Assembly: GCF_043290135.1 (NCBI RefSeq)
Contig: NC_134705.1
Location: 36,397,771-36,461,770 of the forward strand
Direction: 5' to 3'
DNA from: Rhipicephalus microplus
Taxonomy: Eukaryota; Arthropoda; Arachnida; Ixodida; Ixodidae
DNA length: 64,000 bases
The notes below the pieces were generated by a model, which worked only from the letters and a program-made list of their open reading frames with translations, was not told where the DNA came from and searched no databases. A program made the position numbers and the translations under genes. Of the stretch, positions 47,073 through 58,932 are shown piece after piece. The number at the start of each line of letters is the position of its first letter. Positions within the stretch are counted from its first letter, which is position 1.

Positions 47073-47880
47073 CTGCAACCATTTGTAAGATAAATATAGT
47101 TCTACCCAAAGTTCTTGGTTTACAGACACACATGCAAGACGCATAACCACTCTATAGGAAGTTTGCATGATAATGCGCTGGGTAGCAAAACGGATGCCAT
47201 TATCAAGTATCCAGGCCTGCCGCTTCTTTCTTTCCGTTCTTAATTAATCAATCCATGGTTAATAAATGTTCCCCCAATGTGAAGTGTACTCGCAGTCCGG
47301 TGAAGAATTGCAATGTATTTCAAACACAGTCCAATTCATGGCAAGTAAGCATGCAATAGCGATTTGTCAGCTGTTCGAGAAAAGAGCATGAAGTTTAGCT
47401 AAAACCCATGTTTTTTATAAACACCATTCAATTTGATATAAAAGTTATGAGCATTATGTGAAGGAACATGGATTCATGTTTAATCAATGATTTCTTATAA
47501 TGTACTGATATGAATGCAACTAACTGAATATGAATGGGTAATTTTTGCTTGAGAATTTAGAGTTATGAACACTATCGCACTTGCCAGCTGCATCTTGTCC
47601 AAAACAGTGGCAAGATAGGCTAGTTTCTGTAGGTGAGCAGTAATGAGCAGTGCAAAGTAACAACAAGAAACACTAGTAACAACAGTATGGGGCAAGCACA
47701 GACTCCCAACTGTACAATTTATTGCACAAAAGTTCGCCTGAATATCAGTCCGACAACTCATGCAAATGAAGGTCCAGTTGGGAATGAACAAGTTACGAAA
47801 TCAACAATGCCTGCTTTCCCTAACAGGACCCTCATTCACATAAAGTATGCAGCGATAGGCCCCTACCAAGGTACGTCACA
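47073..47880. other. Probable intron-like interior
   Basis: No open coding segment on the gene strand. Plus-strand ORFs here are antisense. Confidence 0.35.
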
Positions 47881-48460
47881 GCATGATGTCACTGGCACAT
47901 GTAAAAGGTGTGGCTGGAAAAACACTCCCGCTGGTGGCTCAGCCCGGTACAGTCGTGCGGTGTTTGGGGCAAGTTTTAATTTTTCAAAGCTTACACTTCA
48001 CGTTACAATGTCGACATTAGCTGTAGTATGTGTCAGCAAACGTCTAGCTGTGTGGTAAACTGTGTGGTAAAATATTTGCTACGCTGTCTGTTTATCTTGA
48101 AGAAGTGAACACACGTGATGGAAGGTGCGAGGAACAGCGGCATAGTCTTCAAAAATGTGCACTGTTGATTGCGGCATGTAGTGTGCATTGAAAGGTATTG
48201 AGAATATCGGTTCAACTGAGAATATTGAGTGTGGTGTGTGCAGTGTCCATAACAATGTGTCTTGTTTGCCAAGACGTTAGCACTCAGGGCAGGGACCGGT
48301 CGATGAAAAAACTTGATTCGACATTTTAGTCAAGGTAAATACGCACTTGACGCGACCATCTGCGAGTGGGTACATCTCGGTGTTTGCGCTGTGTGCAGAA
48401 AAAAATTGCATGGTCACCGGGCAGGAAGATACCTTGTTTGTGCTGAAACAGCCAAACACC
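47881..48460 (-). pseudogene. Long broken coding-like frame, copy 1
   Basis: One minus-strand frame reads 'FFSAHSANTEMYPLADGRVK', a stop (TAA), 'SVEPIFSIPFNAHYMPQSTV', 'FHHVCSLLQDKQTA', stops, then 'YRAEPPAGVFFQPHLLHVPV'. It ends at a GTAGGG donor-like site whose phase fits the exon at 47072. The TAA and a TGA are shared with copy 2 (57462-58040). Either they predate the two copies or the frame is not coding. Confidence 0.25.
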
Positions 48461-48864
48461 TGATGAGTTAGATGAGAAATATTAACGCATCAAAACTATA
48501 AGTGCTTGCATCAGCAACTACACAACAGCGTGATAACCGCACCCCTGCCACACAGCAGCGAAACATATTTTGAACATGCTGGCAGTGTATTATTTTATAA
48601 AAAGCAACTCTGGCAGATTACAAAATCTCACATTGTGCATGCAAGTTTTCTTCAAAGTCAGGCGTACAATGTAGGTGCTGGCCGGTACATTATTAGTTAC
48701 AAGCAAAAGCGTCTTGCAGGTACATATGCAGATTGCACGAACACCTCTCTCTCTCTCTACACTAGGTACACACATTATATCTTTTAACAAGCACACACCA
48801 CTGTTTAGGGGCATAATAACGCTCTACCGTGAACGCATGCTAATCAACCCACTTAGGCGGTTGG

Positions 48865-49292
48865 CTAGGTGAATCGAGCCAAGTTACAAATTGTATCGCC
48901 CGCGAACGTAAACAAAATGCTGCTTTGCATCAAATGGCACTGCAGGCTACGTTTAATCAACAACGTAGCAAGCGCCATGTGCGTCTTCCTCACTACATTG
49001 CACATATGAAAAAATCGATCACCATACACATGCATGTTGCCGCAGTTGTCTCGAATTAGCTCCAGTAAGGCCGCGCCGATGCCCAATGGCTCTGCTGGCG
49101 TTAACGTTGTCAAAGCGAATCGGCAACCGCACTCGCAAAGGCGCGTAAGGTTGCCGTTTCACGACGCCTCGTTCGAGTGCAGCAACACACACTTGCACTG
49201 AGTGGCATACTTCGTCTACATAAAAAAGTGTCCTCCTTACCTTTAGTTTCTTTCACACTGTCCTGAGGGAAGCAACCACAGGCGTCAGCCGT
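48865..49292 (-). CDS. Putative first two exons, copy 1 (start codon lost)
   Basis: Exon 1 (49241-49292) ends at a consensus donor AAAG|GTAAGG, and the position of the ATG in copy 2 is ACG here. Exon 2 (acceptor gccagcag, from 49091) continues in phase with 'EPLGIGAALLELIRDNCG' and 'NMHVYGDRFFHMCNVVRKTH' to a TAG at 48865. The surrounding 400 bp are CpG-rich, as expected for a gene start. Unrecognised protein. Confidence 0.25.
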
Positions 49293-50349
49293 CACCTCGG
49301 AGTCCTTCGAGCGCCCGCCCAACCCGCCGATTCCTTGGACGACTCGCACTTGATCCGCACTCGAACAACCGCGGGAATAGGGCGCAATCTTAGCACATCT
49401 TACGAACGATGAACGGCCCTTCCTTGCGTAAATTTAACATTTCGTGCTCTCGTGTGTTGCAGCGCGAACACATGAGAGATGCAACGAAACGGTATGCCTA
49501 CGTTAACAAAGAAGACAAACAACATGTGGCTTTAGCTGTGAATGGATTTGACTTGGATATCTGTGTGAGGAAAATAAAAAAAAAACATCTGTCGTTGCTA
49601 TAAACTGAAAAAAAAGTACGTTATCTGGCAAAATAACTTTAAAAGTGATAAATGGTTATTCAAAAAACAAGTTAAAACTTAGGAATATTTTCAAAGGTCT
49701 GTTTTGTTTTTGTTCTAGCAGACGACAGCCTCCTACTGCTTCTACGACTAACGTAGTGCGGTTTCACGTTCGGTGCGTGTCGCCGACGCAAAGCTCTACA
49801 GTAGTGATATCAGAGTTATCAACTCTCAATGAATCATAGGATGGCTACAAAGCAGTAACATTTTGACATAGTGCAGTACGCATTCTTTCAAGGTATGACA
49901 TTTCTTTGCTCTGAAGCAAATCGAAGCAAGCCGGCCGGCGCAATCAGCTGACATCGCCGCTACGCGAGGCATGGTCGTGCGCAATAGCGTCGCGCCCCGC
50001 GCTCGATTTGTCATCAAGCGATAGAGCTACTAAGTGGAATACAGCTAGATGCAGGGATAATGGCGTATCACTCTAATTCTTTGTGGTGGCCGACTCAATC
50101 GCAAGAGAGCCCCGGGAAACAACCTTCAACTGCTCAAGCTTGTGTGTGGGTGTAAAAATACTTCTTTTCATCCGCGGCGGGGCAGCAATTTATAGTTGAA
50201 AGACATGCGAAAAGCATGTGACGTATATACAATCACAAAACATATGCACACAACAATAGATACGATCGCATATCGTACATAAATATGCCAACACATAGCG
50301 TGTAAAAAGCGAATTTATATACGTAACTTAAACGCACACAATACTCCAC
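49293..50349. other. CpG-rich patch and AT-rich flank
   Basis: Possible promoter region of the candidate gene (minus strand), with no clear TATA. A second GC patch lies at 49920-50020. Confidence 0.3.
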
Positions 50350-50429
50350 CGCGATTAGCTTAGCAAGCTAACGTCCTCAGTTCACGTACACGAGCTCAAC
50401 TGAGTGGCGCAGGTTCGAGTCCCGCCAAG
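50350..50429 (+). repeat. tRNA-like sequence, copy 1
   Basis: A-box-like 'ttagcttagcaagctaacg' and a perfect B-box 'ggttcgagtcc', with an extended variable region, followed by T runs at 50433-50456 that would terminate Pol III. T-arm pairing is imperfect. Counterpart at 54748-54827. Probably a tRNA-derived fragment fixed in the element. Confidence 0.45.
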
Positions 50430-52129
50430 TCAATTTTTTTTTTGATTTTTTTTTTCAACGTTTTTATTGTACTGCTATCTTTTCTAATGCCTTAGGTTCT
50501 AAAACAAAATAAAAGCAATATTGCGTTCAAGTACGTATGTGGGACTGTTTTTTGCGCAACAGTTATTAGTATTTTTATTTTCATTATTAAATTTTCAATT
50601 TATTTTATAATATACCAAAAGTAAGGACTAAGGGGAACATTGGGTCTGCTTGATTGTGAAGGGACTCGAGAAGTGAGATAACTCAAACCAAAAAATTTAT
50701 TTGAGATAAAACTGAGCATTTCACAGCCGGACCAGTTTCTTCAAGGGTAGGCCCTAGGTATGCGCGAGACTTGCTATATGACTCATCTCAAGCTGTGGCA
50801 GCTGAGGGAAGGCGATATCACCGAGAAGCAGTTCCAAAATATATTTTGGTTGATGTTTTTTGATTCCTCCAAAATAAGGGCTGCACAATTGTGATCGAGC
50901 CAAACCAAGAATTGCGGGCACGAAGTCATGAGACAGAAAATGAATAACGTTGATTGTTTGAAAAATTGCCTTTATTAAAAGGAATAGTTATGGAGTGCTA
51001 CGTAGCTTAACTCGCAGTAGGAATTATATATATACATACAGATAGTTTAAAATTGACAATGTTGCACACACAGATATTGGTTATATTTCTTTGCAGCACA
51101 GTTGAAGCATCTATGTAGAACTGAAGCATCAAGAGAAGCTCATGCGTCCTCACTTTATTGCGCTTTACATAGCTTGTATGCGTCCATGCAGCCATGATAT
51201 GATATATTTTAAAGCATTTGTTTAACCTATAATCTTCTTATTCATTAAAGCTGGCCCATAAGTTGTGTCTTATGTAGCACTACAATTAAAGCGTAATCTG
51301 CATGGTGGTCTGAAACAATGCTTTTGAAAATCTCAAAACAACCCAGCTCTATACACGACCATCCGAGCATCAATGATAAGCACCAATATATGTCCGTACA
51401 TATCAGTTGTGCTCTCATACTTATTTATTTTTCTGACCACTCCCTCTGCCCCTACCTCGTTTCTGTCGTGAAGCTGTGGCAAGTTGTGTATAGCTGTATT
51501 TATAGTGTAGGAGCGCATACTATCAATAAAAATTATTTTTAGGCTACATGCAATTAGTTTTCATAGATTTTCATTTCTTTTGTCGATGCTCAGGAGAGCT
51601 AAGCTCATGGTCGATATTTTAAAATGACATTTCACTTTGCCAATGTTAATGAGAACAGTTTCATTAATATTGACAAGTTCTTTCACATTGAATTTAGTTC
51701 TCATTATTATTGTTTCTACCAAAAAACAAGCCCTTGAAGTTATGCTTTTTTGCTTGATTTGTTTTCGTGTGACAGCATGCAAGTAAATTGACAGTTATTG
51801 TCATTCTTGTGAATGACACATTTTCCGTTTGACAGACTTAGCACCTGGTCATCTGCAGAAGTTGTATTCATTCTGGAAAAGGGCGAACAGCGGTGACTAC
51901 AACACAGACTAGCCTGCGTTATTCTTTTGTACTATATATGTCACTGTGAATTCATTTAAAACTTTATAGAGCTCGGATTTCCTGCTGAAAATGTGACAAC
52001 AACTGTACAGTTTCCACATTTTTGCAACAATCCACATGCCTTTCATACAATATTGCACATTTTCGTAAGCACCTTACAAAATCTGTATATTTCTGTAAGA
52101 CCTTACATTCTGCATTTTCCTTATGAAAG
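50430..52129. other. AT-rich interior of large element
   Basis: No supported gene. Fully mirrored at about 52990-54745. Confidence 0.45.
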
Positions 52130-52416
52130 CTTCTGTACACTCCATACACTTTCCTTATCCTTCCATATCCTCCATAATGAACTCTCCGTATGCTCCATAA
52201 GTTTCCTTATCTTTCCGTATACTCCATAAAAAGCTTTCCGTATACGCCATACAATTTCCTTATCCTTCCGTATACTCCATAAGAAGCTTTCCGTAAATGC
52301 CATACAACTTCCGTATATTTCCATAAAACTCCTTATGTTTTCCGTATGTAGCATAAGGAAATGTTACAGAGTCCATATATTTTCCGTAAGATTTCATACG
52401 GAACGTTTCAGTAGGG
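52130..52416. repeat. Subterminal TTCCGTA array, copy 1
   Basis: At least seven TTCCGTA motifs within 230 bp, in diverged units of about 53 bp (ttccgtatactccataa, ccatacaatttccttatcc). The same heptamer lies inside the terminal inverted repeat itself, at bases 14-20. This is the pattern of transposase-binding subterminal repeats. Confidence 0.75.
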
Positions 52417-52649
52417 TAGCTACCACCCCGGGCGTTGACGACACTCCTTCGGCACTATAACGACTGCCGTAGGAAGGGCGAGCTACCACGAGCCTGGGAG
52501 CACTTGGAGGTGACCATGGTACTCAAGCCAAACAAGCCACGCTCGATTGCGAATCCTCATCCAATTTCCCTTCCGTCTTGCACAGGAAAACTCTTTGAGC
52601 ACATGGTAAACGAGCGGCTCACCATGCACCTCGAAGACAATAGTCACTA
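52417..52649 (+). mobile_element. LINE A, part 3: RT palm start
   Basis: The 233 bp between the two large-element copies continue LINE A in frame: 'LLRHYNDCRRKGELPRAW', 'EVTMVLKPNKPRSIANPHPI' and 'SLPSCTGKLFEHMVNERL'. It is then cut at TA 52648-52649 by copy 2. The rest of RT should follow copy 2, beyond the window. Confidence 0.85.
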
Positions 52650-53060
52650 CCCTACTGAAATATTCCGTATGAAATCTTACGGAAAATATATGGACTCCGT
52701 AACATTTCCTTATGCTACTTATGGAAAAAATATGGAGTTTTGTGGAAATATACGGAAGTTGTATGGCATTTACGGAAGGCTTCTTATGGAGTATATGGAA
52801 GGATAAGGAAATTGTATGGCGTATACGGAACGCCTTTTATGGAGTACACGGAAAGATAAGGAAAATGTATGGCATATATGGAAAGCTTTTTATGGAGTAT
52901 ATGGAAGGATAAGGAAGTTTTATGGCGTGGATGGAGTGAGTTTTATGGAAAATATGGAAAGATAAGGAAACTTATGGAGCATACGGAGAGTTCATTATAG
53001 AAGATATGGAAGGATAAGGAAAGTGTATGGAGTGTACAGAAGCTTTCATAAGAAAAATGC
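52650..53060. repeat. Subterminal array, copy 2
   Basis: Same array as 52130-52416 but about 106 bp longer, equal to two extra units of about 53 bp (tatggagtatatggaaggat...). Confidence 0.75.
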
Positions 53061-54747
53061 AGAATGTAAGGTCTTACGGAAATATACAGATTTTGTAACG
53101 TGCTTACGAAAATGTGCAATAGTGTATGAAAGGCATCTGGATTGCTGCAAAAATGTGGAAACTCTACAGTTGTTGTCACATTTTCAGCAGGAAATCAGAG
53201 CTCTATAAAGTTATAAATGAATGCAGTGCAGTGACATATATAGTACAAAAGAATAACACAGGCTAGTCTGTGTTGTCAGTCACCGCTGTTCGCCCTTTTC
53301 CAGAATGAATACAACTTCTGCAGATGACCAGGTGCTAAAGTCTGTCACATGGAAAATGTGTCGTTCACAAGGAATGACAATAACTGTCATTTTACTTGCA
53401 TGCTGTCACACGAAAACAAATCAAGCAAAAAAAGCATAACTTGAAGGGCTCGTTTTTTGGTAGAAACAATAATAATGAGAACTAAATTCAATGTGAATGA
53501 ACTTGTCAATAATAATGAAACTGTTTTCATTAACAAGGGCAAAGAGAAATGTCATTTTAAAATATCGACCATGAGCTTAGCTCTCCTGAGCACCAACAAA
53601 AGAAATGAAAATCTATGAAAACTAATTGCATGTAGCCTAAAAATAATTTTTTATTGATAGTATGTGCTCCTAATTATAAATACAGCTATACACAACTTGC
53701 CACATCTTCATGACAGAAACGAGGTTGGGGCAGAGGGAGTGGTCAGAAAAATAATTAAGTATGAGAGCACAACTGATATGTACGGACACATAATGGTGCT
53801 TATCATTAATGCACGGATGGTCGTGTATAGAGGTGGGTCGTTTTGAGATTTTCAAAAGCATTGTTTCAGACCACCATGCAGATTACTCTTCAATTGTAGT
53901 GCTACATAAGACACAACTTATGGGCCAGCTTTAATGAATATTAAGATTATAGGGTAAACAAATGCTTTAAAATATATCATATCATGGATGCATGGACGTA
54001 TACAAGCTATGTAAAGCGCAATAAAGTGAGGACGCTTGAGCTTCTCTTCATGCTTCAGTTCTACATAAATGCATCAACTGTGCTGCAAAGAAATTTAACC
54101 AATGTCTGTGTGTGCAACATTGTCCATTTTAAAATATGTATATGTATATATAAGATTCCTACTGCGAGTTAAGCTACATAGCACTCCATAACTCTTCTTT
54201 TTATTAAGGGCAATTTTTCAAACAATCAACATTATTCATTTTCTGTCTCATGACTTCGTGCCCGCAATTCTTGGTTTGGCTCGATCACAATTGTGCAACC
54301 CTTATTTTGGAGGAATCAAAAAACATCAACCAAAATATATTTTGGAACTGCTTCTCGGTGATATTGCCTTCCCTCAGCTGCCACAGCTTGAGGTGAGTCA
54401 TATAGCTAGTCTCGCGCATACCTAGGACCTACCCTTGAAGAAACTGGTCCGGCTGTGAAATGCTCAAATTTTTCTCAAATAAATTTTTTGGTTTGAGTTT
54501 TCTCAGTTCTCGAGTCCCTTCACAATCAAGCAGACCCAATGTTCCCCTTAGTCCTTAATTTTGGTATATTATGAAATAAATAAAAAATTAATAATGAAAA
54601 TAAAAATACTAATAACTGTTGCGCAAAAAACGCAGTCCCACATACGTACTTGAACGCAATATTGCTTTTATTTTGTTTTAGAACCTAAGGCATTAGAAAA
54701 AATAGCAGTAAAATAAAAACGTTAAAAAACACAAAAATATTTAAACT

Positions 54748-54827
54748 TAGCGGGACTCGAACCTGCGCCACTTAGTTGTGCTCGCGTACGTGAACTGACT
54801 GCGTTAACTTGCTGAGCTATTCGCGCT
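54748..54827 (-). repeat. tRNA-like sequence, copy 2
   Basis: Counterpart of 50350-50429. A-box 'aatagctcagcaagttaacg' and B-box 'ggttcgagtcc' are retained, and the A-box is closer to consensus than in copy 1. Confidence 0.45.
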
Positions 54828-55876
54828 GAACAGTGCACGTGAGTTTAAGTTATGTATATAAATTTGCTTTTTACAGGCTATGTGTTGGCATATTTATGTA
54901 CGATATGCGATTGTATCTATTGTTGTGTGCATATGTTTTCTGATTGTATACACGTCATATGCTTTTCGCATGTCTTTGAACTATAGATTGCTGCCCCGCC
55001 ATGGATGAAATCAAGTAATTTTACACCCACACACAAGCTTGAGCAGTTGAAGGTTGTTCACGGGGCTCTCTTGCGATTGAGTCGGCCACCACAGTGAATT
55101 AGAGTGATACGCCATTAATCCCTGCATCTAGCTGTATTGCACTTAGTAGCTCTATCGCTTGATGACAAATCCAGCGCGCGGGGCGGCGCTATTGCGCACG
55201 ACCATGCCTCGCGTAGTGGCGACATCAGCTGATTGCGCCAGCCGGCTTGCTTCGATTTGCTTCGGAGAAAAAAAAATGTCATACCTTGAAAGATTGCGCA
55301 CTGCACTATGTCAAAATTTTACTGCTTTGTAGCCATTCTATGATTCATTGAGAATTGATAACTTTGTTATCACTACTGTAGAGCTTTGAGTCGGCGACAC
55401 GCACCGAACGTTAAACCGCACTACGTCTGTCGTAGAAGCAGTAGGAGGCTGTCGTCTGCTAGAACAGAAACAAAACAAAGACCTGCGAAAATATTCATAA
55501 ATTGTAGCTTGTTTTTTGGATAACCGTTTATCACTTTTCAAGTTATTTTGCCAGATAACATACATTTTTTCAGTTTAGAGCAGCGACAGATGTTTTAATT
55601 CCCTCACACAGATATCCAAGCCAAATCCATTCACAGCTAAAGCCACATGTTGTTTGTCTTTGTTTCCAGGGGCATGCCGTTTGGGTGCGTCTCTCATGTG
55701 TTCGCGCTGCTACACACGAGAGCACGAAATGTTAAATTTACGCAAGGAAGCGCCGTTCCTCGTTCGTGTGATGTGCTAAGATTGCGCCCTATTCCCGCGG
55801 TTGTTCGAGTGCGGATCAAGTGCGAGTCGTCCAAGGAATCGGCGGGTTGGGCGGGCGCTCGAAGGACTCCGAGGTG

Positions 55877-56307
55877 ATGGCTGACGCCTGTGGTTGCTTC
55901 CCTCAGGAGGACAATGTGAAAGGAACTAAAGGTAAGGGGGGCACTTTTTTATGTAGACCAAGTATGCCACTCAGTGCAAGTGTGTGTTGGTGCACTCGAA
56001 CGAGGCGTCGTGAAACGGCAACCTTATGCGCCTTTGCGAGTGCGGTTGCCGATTCTCTTTGACAACGCTAACGCCAGCAGAGCCATGGCGCATCGGCGTG
56101 GCCTTACTGGAGCTAATTTGAGACAACTGCGGCAACACGCATGTGTATGGTGATCGATTTTTTCATATGTGCAATGTAGTGAGGAAGACGCACACGGCGC
56201 TTGCTACGTTGTTAATTAAACGAAGCCTGCAGTGCCATTTGATGCAAAGCAGCATTTTGTTTACGTTCGCGGGCGATACAATTTGTAACTTGGCTCGATT
56301 CACCTAG
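55877..56307 (+). CDS. Putative first two exons, copy 2
   Basis: ATG at 55877 in a CpG-rich patch, followed by 'MADACGCFPQEDNVKGTK' and the donor G|GTAAGG at 55932. Exon 2 from 56081 fits in phase, but carries a TGA in place of a CGA codon of copy 1 ('LLELI' then stop). Thus copy 1 lost the start and copy 2 lost the exon 2 frame. Unrecognised protein, low confidence. Confidence 0.25.
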
Positions 56308-56735
56308 CCAACCGCCTAAGTGGGTGATTAGCGTAGGTTCACGGTAGAGCGTTATTATGCCTCTAAACAGTGGCGTGTGCTTGTTAAAAGATATAATGTG
56401 TGTGCCTAGTGTAGAGAGAGAGAGGTGTTCGTGAAATCTGCATGTGTACCTGCAAGACGCTTTTGCTTGTAACTAATAATGTACCGGCCAGCACCTACAT
56501 TGTACGCCTGACTTTGAAGAAAACTTACATGCACAATGTGAGATCTTGTAATCTGCCAGAGTTGCTTTTTATAAAATAACACACTGCCAGCATGTTCAAA
56601 ATATGTTTCGCTGCGGTGTGGCAGGGGTGCGGTTATCACGCTGTTGTGTAGTTGCTGATGCAAGTACTTATAGTTTTGATGCGTTAATTTTTCTCATCTA
56701 ACTCATCAGGTGTTTGGCTGTTTCAGCACAAACAA

Positions 56736-57461
56736 GGCAAAGAGAGAAGGAAGACGGGTAATGACACGACCTGTGCCGACTTTTGTTTGCAGGAGAATAC
56801 CCATGTTGGTGTATTTATTGTGACAGCATTTCTGTGTTGCTTTTTTGCCCAATTTATGCAACAACACAGTTGTCAGCAATATGAGAGAGAACACTGAAAT
56901 TAGCTTTTAAAGATCATGGTGACTAAATGCCTAGTAATTCACAGCACAAAGTAACAACAAAAGACATCAGTATGATCAATGTGGACGAGTACAGTCTTGC
57001 ATCTAAAAAATATATTGTGCAAAATGTTGCCTAAGTAAGAAACCTCTCTATGTTTGCAAATAGTGTGACGTCACTTCGAGCACCGTGCCAGCCATTCCCT
57101 CCCTCTGCGCAAGGGCTGGTTGGCAAGGAAGTTGTTTGTGACGTTCCTGATAGACCACTGAGATGTATGCAATTCTAAACCTGTGGCCTAATATATACGT
57201 AATCTTTTGCGCAGTTACATCGCTGCCTCTGACACCTACAACTTATTTGCATATTTACATTGCTTCCTTAGGACCTAACACGCAAACTTGTTGTTTGCAT
57301 TGTCACTTCATGAATATCGAGTGGTAAAGGTACCGAGTATATGTGAAACAAGAATCTCTGCTTATTACATGAAGAAATATGAGGCCTTTGATAAAACGAG
57401 TTATACCTTTATTGAGCTTGTGTACTCGTCGGGGCGATTCATACATGCAGCTTCAGCAACT
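56736..57461. other. 726-bp segment unique to copy 2
   Basis: Absent from copy 1, where 'ttcagcacaaacaa' runs directly into 'ggtatcttcc'. There are no inverted termini and no clear target duplication. A partial similarity 'ttcagca' at both junctions suggests a deletion in copy 1 rather than an insertion here. No gene seen. Confidence 0.7.
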
Positions 57462-58040
57462 GGTATCTTCCAGCCCGGTGACCATGGAATTTTTTTCTGC
57501 ACACAGCGCAAACACCGAGATGTACCCACTCGCAGATGGTCGCGTCAAGTGCATATTTATCTTGACTAAAATGTCTAATCAAGTTTTTTCATCGACCGGT
57601 TCCTGCCATGAGTGCTAACGTCTTCGCAAACAAGACACATTGTTATTGACACTGCACACACCACACACAATATTCTCAGTTGAACCAATATTCTCAATAC
57701 CTTTCAATGCACACTACATGCCGCAATCAACAGTGCACATTTTTGAAGACTGTGCCGCTGTTCCTCACACAGGCCACCACGTGTGTTCACTTCTTCAAGA
57801 TAAACAGACAGCGTGGCAAATCTTTTACCGCACAGTTTACCACACAGCTAGATGTTTGCTGACACATACTACAGCTAATGTTCATATTGTAACGTGAAGT
57901 GTAAGCTTTGAAAAATTAAAACTTGCCCCAAACACCGCACGACTGTACCGGGCTGAGCCACCAGCGGGAGTGTTTTTCCAGCCACACCTTTCACATGTGC
58001 CAGTGACATTATGCTGTGACGTACCTCGGTACGGGCCTAT
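57462..58040 (+). pseudogene. Long broken coding-like frame, copy 2
   Basis: Counterpart of 47881-48460. The codon that is TAG in copy 1 ('DKQTA' stop) is TGG here ('DKQTAWQIFYRTVYHTARCL'). The shared TAA and TGA remain. Roughly half of the differences in the central part are synonymous. Confidence 0.25.
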
Positions 58041-58822
58041 CGCTGCATACTTTATGTGAATGAGGGTCCTGTTAGTGAAAGCAGGCATTGTTGATTTCGT
58101 AACTTGTTCATTCCCAACTGAACCTTCATTTGCACGAGTTGTCTGACTGATATTCAGGCGAACTTTTGTGCAATAAATTATACAGTTGGCAGTCTGTGCT
58201 TGCTCCATACTGTTGTTACTGGTGTTTCTTGTTGTTACTTTGCACTGCTGATTACTGCTCACCTACAGAAACTAGCCTATCTTGCCGCTGTTTTCGACAA
58301 GATGCAGCTTGCAAGTGCGATAGTGTTCATAACTCTAAATTCTCAAGCAAAAATTATCGTTTCATATTCAGTTAGTTGCATTCATATCAGTACATTATAA
58401 GAAATCATTGATTAAACATTAATCCGTGTTCCTTCACATAATGCTCACAACTTTTATATCAAATTGAATGGTGTTTATAAAAAACATGGGTTTTAGCTAA
58501 ACTTCATGCTCTTTTCTCAAACAGCTGACAAAACGCTATTGCATGCTTACTTGCCATGAATTGGACTGTGTTTTAAATACATTGCAATTCTTCACCGGAC
58601 TGCCAGTACACTTCACATTGGGGGAACATTTATTAACCATGGATTGAGTAATTAAGAACGGAAGGAAAGAAGCGGCAGGCCGGGATACATGATATTGGCA
58701 TTCGTTTTGCTACCCAGCGCATTATCATGCAAACTTCCTATCGAGTGGTTATGCGTCTTGCATGTGTGTCTGTAAACCAAGAGCTTTGGGTAGAACTATA
58801 TTTATCTTACAAATGGTTGCAG

Positions 58823-58932
58823 GACTGTGGAGACTGTAGGGCTGCTTAGGAATGGGGAAATCCCTGAACATGTGTTCAACTTTGCTGCTTCAGCTCCTTG
58901 GTGTTTTCACGGCACCTTTACAGATGTGTTGT
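58823..58932 (+). CDS. Putative internal exon, copy 2
   Basis: Counterpart of 46963-47072. Frame open ('SAPWCFHGTFTDVL'), donor GTGAGT kept, but replacement changes are frequent (for example P to L, G to E twice). The codon spanning the junction becomes TAA. Confidence 0.3.

Noticed and set aside
47633..48058. 141-aa plus-strand ORF, mirrored at 57882-58262
   Set aside because: Conserved in both copies only because the element is repeated. It is antisense to the frame that joins in phase with the exon at 46963-47072.
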